A stretch of DNA of 64,000 nt from an uncultured Collinsella sp. (GTDB lineage: Bacteria; Actinomycetota; Coriobacteriia; Coriobacteriales; Coriobacteriaceae): assembly GCA_958415665.1 (NCBI GenBank), contig CATYZK010000009.1, positions 1 through 64,000 of the forward strand. Reading direction: 5' to 3'. The translations under genes were made by a program, and so were the position numbers. This document shows, piece after piece, positions 25,429 to 34,618 of this stretch. The first letter of the stretch is position 1, and each line of letters begins with the position of its first letter. The notes below the pieces were generated by a model. The model saw only the letters and a list, made by a program, of their open reading frames with translations. It was not told the DNA's origin and did not search any database.

Positions 25429-25953
25429 ATGGTCAACTATGGGTTTGGTATGCCGACGCGCTTGGTTGCGGATGGGGACGTGGCTCGCTGGTGTGGACGA
25501 TTGGTCGCCCACTACGGCGGCACCAAGGCGCTGGTCGTGTTGGGAGGCGACAAGCATACGCGTGATGAGCTTGTCTCGGCGGCGCTGGGCTCGCTCGACC
25601 GTGCCCTGCTCGAACGCGTGCTCTTTCGTTGCGGCTCGGTCGGCGGCGACGGCGGAGACGAACTGGTCGATGAGGCCGTAGCCCTGGCGACCGATGAGGG
25701 CGTGGACTTTGTCTTGGCGATCGGCGATGCCGATACGGCAGGCTTTGCGCGCGAGCTCGCCCGTCGCATGGCCGTGCTCGATGCCGGCGAGGACGGCTTT
25801 GTTCCCTACGGGTGCATTGTCTCGGAGGGCAGAGTGCCTGCCGTCGTGGGTGCCGGTGAGGTTCCCGTTTTTGCCATCATCGCGCCCGAGCTGTTGGAAG
25901 GCATCGGCTCTCCCTTGCGCGAGCTGCTCGGCAGCGTATGCGCCGCAGCATAG
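25429..25953 (+). CDS. Half-length iron-ADH-like protein, probably inactive
   Basis: A 174-residue protein matching only the N-terminal nucleotide half of iron-dependent alcohol dehydrogenases. RLVAHYGGTKALVVLGGDK and SLDRALLERV are close to the full-length paralogue at 35770 in this window. The NAD loop GGGSVIDTAK has become GDADTAGFA, and the whole metal-binding C-terminal domain is missing. The frame is intact and the next gene follows after 9 nt, so it may be a maintained remnant or a non-enzymatic protein. The start is uncertain. Confidence 0.7.
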   Translation: MVNYGFGMPTRLVADGDVARWCGRLVAHYGGTKALVVLGGDKHTRDELVSAALGSLDRALLERVLFRCGSVGGDGGDELVDEAVALATDEGVDFVLAIGDADTAGFARELARRMAVLDAGEDGFVPYGCIVSEGRVPAVVGAGEVPVFAIIAPELLEGIGSPLRELLGSVCAAA

Positions 25954-25962
25954 GAGGGCGTT

Positions 25963-26283
25963 ATGCCATATGTGCAGCTGGCGATAGCCATTGCTTGCGA
26001 GATCGGGGCATCGTCTGCCCTTAAGGCCACGCATGGCTTTACCGTGCCGGCGCCCAGTGTGGCGACAATTGTGCTGTACGGTCTGAGCTTCTACCTGTTT
26101 TCGCTCGTGCTTAACGTGCTCGACCTCGCGAGCGCCTATGCCACATGGTGCGCTGCGGGTATCGTCGCCACCTCGGTCATTTCGGTGCTGGTCTTTGGAG
26201 ACCACCTGAGCCCCATGATGCTCGTGGGTCTTGGCCTGTGCGTCGCGGGCGTGGTTATCGTGAACCTCGCAAGCGCATCGTAG
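25963..26283 (+). CDS. Small multidrug resistance (SMR/EmrE) family protein
   Basis: A 106-residue four-helix membrane protein. The conserved membrane glutamate is in AIACEIGASSALKATHGF. The final helix reads LVGLGLCVAGVVIVNL. SMR proteins act as dimers exporting cationic compounds, guanidinium or polyamines. AGGAGG precedes the ATG, 9 nt after the half-ADH gene. Confidence 0.88.
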   Translation: MPYVQLAIAIACEIGASSALKATHGFTVPAPSVATIVLYGLSFYLFSLVLNVLDLASAYATWCAAGIVATSVISVLVFGDHLSPMMLVGLGLCVAGVVIVNLASAS

Positions 26284-26318
26284 GTCGCTGGGCACGTGCC
26301 CCATTCATGCAATTAAAG

Positions 26319-26366
26319 AACGCCGGTCGTACGGGCGGGTTCCCATGCGACCGGCGTTTCGTTTGT
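26319..26366 (+). terminator. Terminator after the SMR gene
   Basis: AACGCCGGTCG pairs with CGACCGGCGTT across an 18-nt loop, followed by TTCGTTTG. The remaining 170 bp to the PII gene hold no clear consensus promoter; a small dyad CCGTT-AATAA-AACGG lies near 26443. Confidence 0.75.
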
Positions 26367-26534
26367 ATTTCGAGCATATTGCCAGCTTGCGACCTATGTT
26401 GCACAGGCGTAAACGCTCAGCGTCACCCGTGTTTCAAAACACTCCGTTAATAAAACGGGCGATTTTGGCTCGCATAATCCCCAACAACGAACGCGCACAG
26501 GCGCGCTCACCGCCACCGAAGAGGGGAGAAAACC

Positions 26535-26885
26535 ATGAAGGAACTGGTACTCATCATTCGCCCGGAGATGCTCGAGAGCCTGAAGGCCATTCTTGACGAA
26601 GTGCATTGCGGCGGTATGACCGTTTCGTCTGTTATGGGCTGTGGCACGCAGAAGGGCGCCTCGACCGATGGCGTCAACGAGATTCGCGGCTTCAAGATCA
26701 ACATCAACCTGCTGCCCAAGATCCAGGCGAGTGTGGTCGTGCGCGACCAGGATGTCGAGACCATTATCTCGGCCGTTCGCGAGCGCATGGCCGACGGTCG
26801 TGTGGGCGACGGCAAGATCTTTATCCGCGATATTGCCGATGCCGTGCGAATCCGCACCGGCGAGCGTGGCAACGCCGCTCTGTAG
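26535..26885 (+). CDS. PII-family nitrogen regulator lacking the uridylylation tyrosine
   Basis: A 116-residue PII protein. It has GGMTVSSV, a T-loop GTQKGASTDGVNEIRGFKIN, the B-loop GRVGDGKIFI and the C-terminal RIRTGERGNAAL. Against E. coli GlnB the T-loop is four residues longer, and the position of Tyr51 is an isoleucine, so classical uridylylation is unlikely. ATP/ADP and 2-oxoglutarate sensing motifs look intact. It lies directly before potA rather than next to amtB or glnA. Confidence 0.88.
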   Translation: MKELVLIIRPEMLESLKAILDEVHCGGMTVSSVMGCGTQKGASTDGVNEIRGFKININLLPKIQASVVVRDQDVETIISAVRERMADGRVGDGKIFIRDIADAVRIRTGERGNAAL

Positions 26886-26913
26886 GTAGATGGATCGAGA
26901 GAAGGCGATTGCC

Positions 26914-28026
26914 ATGCCTGGTACCAAACCACTCGTCCAGATTAAGAACATCAACAAGTTCTACGGCGAGAACCATGTGGTCAAAGACCTGTCCATCGAT
27001 GTGCAGGAGGGCGAGTTCCTGACGATTCTGGGATCGTCCGGCTCGGGCAAGTCGACGACGCTGCGCATGGTCGCCGGCTTTGAGCAGCCCACGACGGGCG
27101 AGATTTTGCTTGCCGGCACCAATGTGGCCGATAAGGAGCCGTTCGAGCGCGACGTGAACACCGTGTTCCAGAGCTACGCGCTGTTTCCGCACATGACCAT
27201 CTTCGACAACGTCGCCTACGGCCTGAGGATGAAGAAGGTTCCCAAGGACGAGATTCGCGAGCGCGTGATGGAGATGCTCGACCTGGTGCAGCTCGGCGGC
27301 TTTGAGGGCCGCAAACCCGATCAGCTGTCCGGCGGCCAAAAGCAGCGCGTTGCCATTGCTCGCGCCCTGGTCAACCGACCCAAGATCTTGCTGCTCGACG
27401 AGCCGCTGGGTGCGCTCGATCTCAAGCTGCGCAAGCAGATGCAGCTCGAGCTCAAGCGCCTCCAGCGCAAGCTCAATATTACGTTTCTCTACGTGACGCA
27501 CGATCAAGAAGAGGCGCTCACCATGAGCGACCGTATCGCGATCATGCACGACGGCGTGCTGGAGCAGATTGGTACGCCCAAGGAGATCTACGAGGCGCCG
27601 GCAAGCAAGTTCGTGGCCACGTTTATCGGCGAGACCAACCTGTTCGAAGGCATGGTTTCGGCCGACACGCCCGATGGGCTCGAGATTTCGCTCGAGTCCG
27701 GCACGATTCGTTCCGATGCCAAGGGCTTTCACTTTGGCGAGCTCGTGGCCGTGTCGGTGCGTCCGGAGCGCATGCAGTTTGCGCTCGAGCCGCGCGATGG
27801 CTTCTCGCTCATGGGCACCGTGCGTGAGCAGGTGTACGTGGGCTCCATGATCAAGGCGATCGTGGTATTGCCCGATGGCCAGGAGGTGCGCCTGGAGCGG
27901 CTGGCTGGCGACGAGCTGCCCGAGAACGGCCTGGTCTATCTGTACTGGGACCCGGCGGATGCCCGCACGATCAAGACGCTCGACCAGGTCTTTTTCTCGG
28001 CACTCGAGAATGCCGAGATGCGTTAG
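26914..28026 (+). CDS. potA: Polyamine ABC transporter ATP-binding protein PotA
   Basis: A 370-residue ATPase of the spermidine/putrescine importer. Walker A is GSSGSGKST, the signature LSGGQKQRVAIARALV, Walker B LLLDEPLGALD, and THDQEEALTMSDR the switch region. The C-terminal TOBE-type regulatory domain covers about residues 240-370. ATG 26914 is preferred over 26890 because AAGG sits 8 nt upstream. The gene begins about 28 nt after the PII stop. Confidence 0.95.
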   Translation: MPGTKPLVQIKNINKFYGENHVVKDLSIDVQEGEFLTILGSSGSGKSTTLRMVAGFEQPTTGEILLAGTNVADKEPFERDVNTVFQSYALFPHMTIFDNVAYGLRMKKVPKDEIRERVMEMLDLVQLGGFEGRKPDQLSGGQKQRVAIARALVNRPKILLLDEPLGALDLKLRKQMQLELKRLQRKLNITFLYVTHDQEEALTMSDRIAIMHDGVLEQIGTPKEIYEAPASKFVATFIGETNLFEGMVSADTPDGLEISLESGTIRSDAKGFHFGELVAVSVRPERMQFALEPRDGFSLMGTVREQVYVGSMIKAIVVLPDGQEVRLERLAGDELPENGLVYLYWDPADARTIKTLDQVFFSALENAEMR

Positions 28027-28038
28027 GGGGCGACAGCT

Positions 28039-28974
28039 ATGTCCGATACCGCAACTATGGCGGCGACCGTTGCCGCCACCGAGCATGACGTCGAGGCCGC
28101 CCGCATTGAGCGCCGCCGCCGTTTTCGCTCCAACACGCTGCCGTCGCTGGTCACCGTGGGGCCCGTCACCCTGTGGCTGATTGCATTTATCGCGGTGCCG
28201 TTGCTCTACATCCTGATCATGGGCTTTTGCTCCACCGATCAGTACTACAACGTGGTCTATAGCTTTACGCTCGATAACTTCCAGGCCATGCTGGACCCCG
28301 AGTACCTTAAGATCTACGGTCAGTCCATCCTGATCGCGGCCATTTCCACGGTCGTTTGCCTGGTACTGGCCTATCCGTTTAGCTACCTGATCAGCCGTAC
28401 GTTCAAGTCCAAAAAGACACTGCTGTACATGATGATCATCATTCCGTTTTGGACGAACTCGCTGGTGCGTATCTATGGGTGGCGCACGTTTCTTTCGGCG
28501 AGCGGTCAGCTCAACAGCTTTTTGATGGCAATCGGTGCGACGAGTGAGCCCATTCAGTTCCTGTATAACCAAGCCTGCACGGTTTTTGGTATGGCCTACG
28601 ACATGTTTCCGTTTATGGTGCTGCCGCTCTACGCCGCCATCGAAAAGCTCGACGAGTCGCAGATCGAGGCGAGCTTTGATTTGGGTGCCAACATGCTCAC
28701 CACGATCTTTAAGGTCGTGATTCCGCAGACCATGAGCGGTATCTTCTCGGGCTGCATCATGGTGTTCATCCCTAGCCTGGGCGCGTTCTATATCTCGGAC
28801 ATCCTGGGCGGCGGCAATGCCGACGTTATCGGCAACCTCATTCAGCGCCAGTTCCAAAGCGCCAACGACTGGCCCCTGGGAGCCGCGCTTTCGATTCTGC
28901 TTATCGCTATTACGCTGCTGCTGGTCAAAATCTACCAAAAGGCCGGCGGCGATATGGAAAGCTTGGGGGTGTAG
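28039..28974 (+). CDS. potB: Polyamine ABC transporter permease PotB
   Basis: A 311-residue permease with six predicted helices after a charged N-terminus. The EAA cytoplasmic loop is IEASFDLGANMLTTIFKVVI. It pairs with PotC to form the membrane channel. 12 nt separate it from potA. Confidence 0.94.
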   Translation: MSDTATMAATVAATEHDVEAARIERRRRFRSNTLPSLVTVGPVTLWLIAFIAVPLLYILIMGFCSTDQYYNVVYSFTLDNFQAMLDPEYLKIYGQSILIAAISTVVCLVLAYPFSYLISRTFKSKKTLLYMMIIIPFWTNSLVRIYGWRTFLSASGQLNSFLMAIGATSEPIQFLYNQACTVFGMAYDMFPFMVLPLYAAIEKLDESQIEASFDLGANMLTTIFKVVIPQTMSGIFSGCIMVFIPSLGAFYISDILGGGNADVIGNLIQRQFQSANDWPLGAALSILLIAITLLLVKIYQKAGGDMESLGV

Positions 28975-28977
28975 ACC

Positions 28978-29823
28978 ATGGCGATCAAGCGTCAAACTAA
29001 GCATAAGCTGAGCCGTGGAACGGGTATCGTCTTTTGCGCCCTGATCTATGCGATTTTGTTTTTGCCCATTGTGATCGTGGTTGCCAACTCGTTTAACGGC
29101 AACACCGAGAAGCCGTATCTGAGCTGGGGTGGCTTTAGCCTGCGCTGGTACGTGCATCTGTTCCAGAACGGTCCGCTGCTGGCAAGCTTTGGAAACACCA
29201 TGCTGCTCGCTATCACCACGACGGTGCTGGCGACGGCACTGGGCACGCTGGGTGCCGTGGGCCTGTACCGCTATAAGTTTCCCGGGCGCAATCTGATCGA
29301 CAGCCTGCTGTACATCCCGGTCGTTATCCCCGAGATCGTCATGGGCATCTCGCTGCTGCTGGTCTACGTAAAGGTCGGCGTACCCCGCGGCATGGTGGGC
29401 CTGATCATCGCGCACGTCACCTTTTGCGTGAGCTTTGTGATCTTTAACGTCCGCGCTCGTCTGGATGGTTACGACCCGTCGCTTGAGGAGGCGTCCATGG
29501 ACCTGGGTGCCAACCGCCTGGTCACGTTCTTTAAGGTGACGCTTCCCATGCTGGCTCCGGGCATTGCCGGCGGCGCGCTGCTGTCCTTTACGCTTTCGAT
29601 CGACGACGTCGTGGTGTCCTACTTTGTCTACGGCCAGGACCTGACCTTCCCGCTCAAGGTGATGCAGTCCATTAAGGGCGGCGTGGTGCCCGATGTGAAC
29701 GCGCTGTCCACGCTGATTTTGCTGGGAACGGTCGCCATCGTGGTGATTACCCAGAGCGGCATGATCGACAAATGGCGCGAGCGCCGCGCCGCAGCCAAGC
29801 TGAGCCAGGAAAGGGGGCGCTAG
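28978..29823 (+). CDS. potC: Polyamine ABC transporter permease PotC
   Basis: A 281-residue permease with six helices. The EAA loop is LEEASMDLGANRLVTFFKVT, and FTLSIDDVVVSYFV follows, as is typical of PotC. It begins 3 nt after the potB stop. Confidence 0.94.
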   Translation: MAIKRQTKHKLSRGTGIVFCALIYAILFLPIVIVVANSFNGNTEKPYLSWGGFSLRWYVHLFQNGPLLASFGNTMLLAITTTVLATALGTLGAVGLYRYKFPGRNLIDSLLYIPVVIPEIVMGISLLLVYVKVGVPRGMVGLIIAHVTFCVSFVIFNVRARLDGYDPSLEEASMDLGANRLVTFFKVTLPMLAPGIAGGALLSFTLSIDDVVVSYFVYGQDLTFPLKVMQSIKGGVVPDVNALSTLILLGTVAIVVITQSGMIDKWRERRAAAKLSQERGR

Positions 29824-29826
29824 GAC

Positions 29827-30933
29827 ATGAGTGACTTCGATGTGATGGAGGCCTTCCACAGACAGCAGATCTCGCGCCGACAGTTTTTACGCGGGGCGCT
29901 GGGCCTGGCCGCTGCCGGCCTTGCGGCTGGCACCGCGGGTGGTCTGACGGGTTGCGGAAAGTCCGACAACCCCAACGAGCTCAACATCTTCATTTGGACC
30001 GAATATGTGCCCGACTCGGTGCTCGAGGGCTTTGAGAAAGAGACGGGCATCCACATCAACCAGTATCTGTACTCGTCCAACGAGGACATGCTGGCCAAGG
30101 TGAGGACCGAAAACGAAGGCACCTACGATATCCTGCAGCCCACGGACTATATGGTCAAAAGCCTGATTGCGCAGGAGCTGCTGGAGCCGCTCGACTTGTC
30201 GGTGCTCACCAACAAGGGCAATATCGGTTCGCAGTATATGGACCAGGAGTTCGATCCCGGCAATAAGTATTCCATCCCCTTTATGGGCAGCGCCACCGCC
30301 ATCGCCTACAACGAGGATGAGGTCGATAAGCCCGAGAGCTTTACCGATATGCTCGACGAGAAGTTCCGCAGCAATATCGTGACCCTCAACGATTTTCGCG
30401 AGGTGCTTGCCGTCGCCGGCATGACGGTGGGGCTTACCGGCAACGAGGAAGACGACGAGAGCATCGCTAAGATCGCCGAGCAGGCCGCGAAGTTCAAACC
30501 GAACTTTAAGCTGTACGACTCCGATAGCCCCCGCAACGCGCTGGTGTCGGGCGATTGCATCGCCGGCATTATCTGGACGGCAGAAATCGCCCTGGCGCAG
30601 CGCGACAACCCGGCGATCCAGGTTGCGTTTCCCAGCGAGGGGTGCGGTATCGGCACCGATAACTGGTGTATCCCCAAAGGCGCCAAGCACTATGACAACG
30701 CGCTGGCCTTTATCAACTACATGCTGCGCCCCGAGGTGGCCAAGGTGGTCTCGGAGGACTACCCCTACGTGCAACCTAATGTCGAGGCCATCAAGCTGCT
30801 CGACGAGGATTTCCAAAACAACCCGGTCGAGAATGTGCCTTCCGACGTGTTTAAGCACGGTCGCCGCACCGAGGCGCTGCCGCCCAAGGTACTGCGTAAA
30901 TACGACAAGATCTGGACGAATCTGAAGGGATAG
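29827..30933 (+). CDS. potD: Polyamine-binding lipoprotein PotD
   Basis: A 368-residue family-1 solute-binding protein. The signal combines a twin-arginine motif, SRRQFLRG (residues 16-23), with a lipobox LTGC (C43), so it is predicted to be Tat-exported and lipidated. The mature start NELNIFIWTEYVPDSVLEGF is typical of PotD/PotF. It supplies spermidine or putrescine to PotABC. Confidence 0.94.
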   Translation: MSDFDVMEAFHRQQISRRQFLRGALGLAAAGLAAGTAGGLTGCGKSDNPNELNIFIWTEYVPDSVLEGFEKETGIHINQYLYSSNEDMLAKVRTENEGTYDILQPTDYMVKSLIAQELLEPLDLSVLTNKGNIGSQYMDQEFDPGNKYSIPFMGSATAIAYNEDEVDKPESFTDMLDEKFRSNIVTLNDFREVLAVAGMTVGLTGNEEDDESIAKIAEQAAKFKPNFKLYDSDSPRNALVSGDCIAGIIWTAEIALAQRDNPAIQVAFPSEGCGIGTDNWCIPKGAKHYDNALAFINYMLRPEVAKVVSEDYPYVQPNVEAIKLLDEDFQNNPVENVPSDVFKHGRRTEALPPKVLRKYDKIWTNLKG

Positions 30934-30939
30934 ATCGAT

Positions 30940-32073
30940 ATGAGCAATTCGACCGAAGTCGATTTTAGGTTTCTTTCGGAGCCCGATATCATCAAGGCGG
31001 GCGCGACCGACATGGCGCACTGCATCGATGTGATGGAGGACCAGTTTAAGTTGCTGAGCTTGGGCGACTACCGTATGAGCGGCAAGAACAAGAACAGCCA
31101 CGGCGCTTTTCTGGACTTTCCCGATAGCTCGCCGTTTCCCAACATGCCCGTTGCCGGCCCCGACCGCCGCTTTATGGCCATGTGTTCCTATCTGGGCGGC
31201 AGCTACAACATGTGCGGCCTTAAGTGGTACGGCTCCAACGTCAACAACCGCGAGAAGGGACTGCCGCGCTCGATTCTGACGCTCATGCTCAACGATCCCG
31301 ATACGGGTGCGCCGCTGGCGCTGATGAGCGCAAACCTTATCAGCAGCTATCGTACGGCTGCCGTGCCCGCCGTGGGCGTGCGCTACCTGGCACGCAAGGA
31401 CGTGCGCACGGTGGGCATTATCGGTCCGGGCGTGATGAACAAGACCACGCTGCGCTCGTTTTTGATGGAGCGTCCCGACATCGAGACCGTCAAGGTTAAG
31501 GGGCGTGGGCGCCGCTCGCTGGAGTCCTACGTCGATTACGTACATCAGAACTTCCCGAGCATTAAAAACGTGCAGATCGTCGATACCGAGGAAGAGGCTA
31601 TTCGCGACAGCGACCTGGTGAGCGTCGCCACCAACGAGAATGGCGGCATCGAGACGTATCCGCGCGTCAAGCGCGAGTGGGTCAAGCCCGGTGCGCTCAT
31701 TTGCGCCCCGAGCGATCTGTATGCCGATCGCGAGCCGTTTATCGAGGGCGAGTGGAAGTGCGTGACCGACCTGTATCCCATGTACGAGGACTGGCGCGAC
31801 GAGATCGGCCGCTTTGACGTGTGCGGCACGCTCGGCAACGAGTGGGTCGATATGGTCGACTATGGCATGCTGCCGCGCGAGCGCGTGGTGGATCTGGGCG
31901 ACATCGTGCGTGGCGTCGATCCCGGTCGCACGTGCGAGGACGACATCTACTTCTTTAGCATCGGCGGCATCAACACCGAGGACGTGAGCTGGGGTACCAC
32001 GATCTACCGCAAGGCAGTCGAGATGGGTTTGGGTCAGGAGCTCAAGCTCTGGGACACGCCTGCGCTGGCGTAA
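30940..32073 (+). CDS. Ornithine cyclodeaminase/mu-crystallin family protein (tyramine oxidase subunit B type)
   Basis: A 377-residue Rossmann-fold protein. SSYRTAAVPAVGVRYLARKD and VGIIGPGVMNKTTLRSFL are the ornithine-cyclodeaminase family core with the NAD loop. Databases often label this subgroup tyramine oxidase subunit B. It starts 6 nt after potD and closes the PII-pot operon, so it may act on an imported amine or derived amino acid. The reaction is not certain. Confidence 0.82.
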   Translation: MSNSTEVDFRFLSEPDIIKAGATDMAHCIDVMEDQFKLLSLGDYRMSGKNKNSHGAFLDFPDSSPFPNMPVAGPDRRFMAMCSYLGGSYNMCGLKWYGSNVNNREKGLPRSILTLMLNDPDTGAPLALMSANLISSYRTAAVPAVGVRYLARKDVRTVGIIGPGVMNKTTLRSFLMERPDIETVKVKGRGRRSLESYVDYVHQNFPSIKNVQIVDTEEEAIRDSDLVSVATNENGGIETYPRVKREWVKPGALICAPSDLYADREPFIEGEWKCVTDLYPMYEDWRDEIGRFDVCGTLGNEWVDMVDYGMLPRERVVDLGDIVRGVDPGRTCEDDIYFFSIGGINTEDVSWGTTIYRKAVEMGLGQELKLWDTPALA

Positions 32074-32112
32074 ATTGTCATGCGACATATGCGGTGCGAT
32101 GGCACCGTCGAT

Positions 32113-32144
32113 AAGGCAAGGGGATGGTCCTCCTTGCCTTTTTT
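32113..32144 (+). terminator. Terminator of the PII-pot operon
   Basis: AAGGCAAGG pairs with CCTTGCCTT around a 10-nt loop and runs into TTTTTTATT: a strong intrinsic terminator. Confidence 0.92.
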
Positions 32145-32262
32145 ATTGCAGCTCCCATTGTTTCGGTTTGAATGGTAATAGACCGGAAACTGCTCGTTAA
32201 CAGGGTGAATCGTAGGATAGGCGCTGTTGGTAACCGATAGACGAGAGGGGTTTGGTGGTGCC

Positions 32263-32646
32263 ATGTCCAGGATTGTCGAACATCCCATTTTGGGTGCTCC
32301 CAGCAAGGGGAGTCGAGTCGTTTTTACCTATGACGGCGTTGAGATGGAAGGGTACGAGGGCGAACCGATTGCCATGGCGCTTAAGGCCGCGGGTGTCGAG
32401 GTTCATCGTTTTACCGCCAAGCGCCACGAGCCGCGTGGAGTCTTTTGCGCTATCGGGCGCTGTACCGACTGCGTCATGGTCGTGGACGGTAAGCCCAACG
32501 TGCGTACGTGCATGACGCCGCTCGCCGCCGGTATGGACGTGCGCACGCAAGACGGCGTCGCCCCGCTCGATTTGGATGACCCGCGTGCCGAGACTCTGGT
32601 TGCCGAGGCCGCCGCAAGCCCTGCTGCCGTAAAGGAGGCTGAGTAG
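32263..32646 (+). CDS. (2Fe-2S) small subunit of an HcnABC-like dehydrogenase
   Basis: A 127-residue Fer2_4-type protein. The [2Fe-2S] cysteines are in GVFCAIGRCTDCVMVVDG and RTCMTPL. It is the counterpart of HcnA, of the sarcosine oxidase alpha N-terminus, and of the small subunit of D-hydroxyproline or proline dehydrogenases. It precedes the FAD subunit by 1 nt. The start at 32263 is preferred; an in-frame alternative lies at 32227. Confidence 0.85.
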   Translation: MSRIVEHPILGAPSKGSRVVFTYDGVEMEGYEGEPIAMALKAAGVEVHRFTAKRHEPRGVFCAIGRCTDCVMVVDGKPNVRTCMTPLAAGMDVRTQDGVAPLDLDDPRAETLVAEAAASPAAVKEAE

Positions 32647-32647
32647 C

Positions 32648-34255
32648 ATGGAGCGTCATGATCTGGTCGTGGTCGGCGCCGGCCCCAGTGGCCTTTCCGC
32701 TGCCATCGAAGCCGCCAAGCGCGGGCTCGACGTCGTCGTATTTGACGAGAACGCTCGTCCCGGCGGTCAGCTGTTCAAGCAGATTCATAAGTTCTTTGGC
32801 TCCAAAGAGCACCGCGCCAAGGTCCGCGGTTTTCGCATTGGCGACGAGCTTCTTGCCGAGGCGGATGCGGCGGGCGTCAACGTGGTGCTCGACGCCACGG
32901 TGATCGGCCTGTATGAGGGTCGCGAGGTCGTGGTGCGCGTGGGCGATGTCGTGCGCCATGTGAAGGGCGACGCCGTCCTGGTCGCCACGGGTGCGGCCGA
33001 GAACACGCTCAACTTTCCCGGTTGGACGCTGCCCGGCGTGATCGGCGCCGGTGCCGCACAGACCATGATGAACCTGCATGGCGTAAAGCCGGGCGACCGC
33101 GTGCTCATGGTCGGCTCGGGCAACGTTGGCCTGGTCGTGTCGTTTCAGCTGTTGCAGGCTGGCTGCGACGTGGTCGCGCTCGTCGATGCCGCGCCGCGCG
33201 TGGGCGGTTACGGTGTTCATGCTGCCAAGGTGGCCCGCTGCGGCGTGCCATTTTACCTGTCACATACCGTGGTGGCCGCCGAGGGCGACGACCGCGTGAC
33301 CGGTGTGGCGATCGGCGAGGTCGACGCGCATTGGCAGGTTGTTCCCGGTACCGAGAAGCACTTTGACGTGGACACGATCTGCGTGGCCGTGGGCCTGTCT
33401 CCCATGAGCCAGCTGCTCTCGATGGCCGGGTGCGAGATGGTCGACGACCCCAAGCGCGGCGGCTATGTCCCGGTGTGCGACGAGAAGGGCGCGACGAGCG
33501 TGCCTGGCGTGTATGTCTCGGGCGATGTCGCGGGTATCGAGGAGGCAAGCTCCGCCATGATCGAGGGCCGCATCTCGGGCGTGGCGATCGCCGAGTACCT
33601 GGGCTACACCGATGCGGCGGACGCCGGCGAGTCCGAGGATAAACTCGAGGCCTCGCTCGCCACGCTTCGCCAGGGTATGTTTGCACCCAAGAATCGTGGC
33701 AAGAAGATCGAGTCCACGGAGGAGGGCTGTCCGGTCTCGCAGCATCTGCTGCGCCATGGCTACCTTGCCGACGAGGAGCTCGACAGCTATCCCGGCGTGA
33801 CGCATATGGCAGGCGTGCATCCGGTGATCGAGTGCACGCAGAATATCCCCTGCAATCCGTGCCAGGATGCCTGCAAAAAGGGCTGCATCTCCATTGGCGA
33901 GCACATTACGTCATTGCCGATCGTGGTCGAGGATTCGCATTGCATCGACTGCGGCATGTGCGTGGCAAGCTGTCCGGGCCAGTCGATCTTTTTGGTCAAC
34001 GAGGATTGTGGCGACGGCATCGCGACGGTCACGCTGCCCTACGAGTTCTATCCGCTGCCGCAGGTGGGCGATTGCGGATGCGCGCTGAGCCGCTCGGGCG
34101 AGCCGGTGTGCGACGCCCAGGTGGTGCGCGTGCGCAGCGTCAAGGCGTTTGACAAGACGGCGCTCGTGACCATGAGCGTGCCCAAGGAGTTTGCCATGAC
34201 GGCGCGCATGTTCAAGCCTGCTGAGGAGACCGAGGAGGTGGCCTGCCATGAGTGA
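32648..34255 (+). CDS. FAD/NAD-binding subunit with 4Fe-4S centre (HcnB-like)
   Basis: A 535-residue flavoprotein. The FAD loop is VVGAGPSGLSAAIEAAKRG, the NAD loop VLMVGSGNVGLVVSFQLL, and the second FAD motif GVYVSGDVAGIEEAS. The tail holds two Cys clusters, CTQNIPCNPCQDACKKGC and CIDCGMCVASCPGQ, suggesting ferredoxin-type clusters. It should pass electrons from the DAO-type subunit. Its stop overlaps the next start by 8 nt. Confidence 0.9.
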   Translation: MERHDLVVVGAGPSGLSAAIEAAKRGLDVVVFDENARPGGQLFKQIHKFFGSKEHRAKVRGFRIGDELLAEADAAGVNVVLDATVIGLYEGREVVVRVGDVVRHVKGDAVLVATGAAENTLNFPGWTLPGVIGAGAAQTMMNLHGVKPGDRVLMVGSGNVGLVVSFQLLQAGCDVVALVDAAPRVGGYGVHAAKVARCGVPFYLSHTVVAAEGDDRVTGVAIGEVDAHWQVVPGTEKHFDVDTICVAVGLSPMSQLLSMAGCEMVDDPKRGGYVPVCDEKGATSVPGVYVSGDVAGIEEASSAMIEGRISGVAIAEYLGYTDAADAGESEDKLEASLATLRQGMFAPKNRGKKIESTEEGCPVSQHLLRHGYLADEELDSYPGVTHMAGVHPVIECTQNIPCNPCQDACKKGCISIGEHITSLPIVVEDSHCIDCGMCVASCPGQSIFLVNEDCGDGIATVTLPYEFYPLPQVGDCGCALSRSGEPVCDAQVVRVRSVKAFDKTALVTMSVPKEFAMTARMFKPAEETEEVACHE

Positions 34256-34616
34256 GGCCGTGAACTTTTACAAGGAGCCGGGCGAGCCGCTCGACCGTGC
34301 GGCGATTGACTTGGGGCCCTACGTGCCCGCGTCCGATGACGACGTGCTCGTGTGCCGTTGCGAAGAGGTGACCAAGGGCGATATTCGCCGCGCCATCCAC
34401 GACGGCATGTACACCATGACCGAGATCCGTCGTTATCTGCGCCAGGGCATGGGCTTGTGCCAGGGGCAGAGCTGCACCAAGCTCGTGCGCCGCATTATGG
34501 CCACGGAGCTTGCGGGCACACCGGCAGTAGCGCTTTTGGAGCCCGAGACCTCGCGAGCTCCCATGCGCCCGATCGAGATGAGCGTGCTCGGCAACGGCGA
34601 AGAGGGGAGAGCGTAG
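34248..34616 (+). CDS. BFD-like [2Fe-2S] protein subunit
   Basis: A 122-residue protein with a bacterioferritin-associated-ferredoxin-type motif: CRCEEVTKGDIRRAI then GMGLCQGQSCTKLV. In related complexes this domain is fused to the HcnB subunit; here it is a separate gene coupled to it by an 8-nt overlap. Confidence 0.86.
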   Translation: MSEAVNFYKEPGEPLDRAAIDLGPYVPASDDDVLVCRCEEVTKGDIRRAIHDGMYTMTEIRRYLRQGMGLCQGQSCTKLVRRIMATELAGTPAVALLEPETSRAPMRPIEMSVLGNGEEGRA

Positions 34617-34618
34617 CC

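Noticed and set aside
26821..29859. 1012-codon open frame antisense to glnB/potABC
   Set aside because: It is antisense to well-supported pot genes, is rich in His, Arg, Gln and Asp in the pattern expected from GC-rich codon shadows, and has no domain.
29887..32088. 733-codon open frame antisense to potD and the cyclodeaminase gene
   Set aside because: It overlaps two genes with clear motifs and is only an antisense GC-codon artefact.
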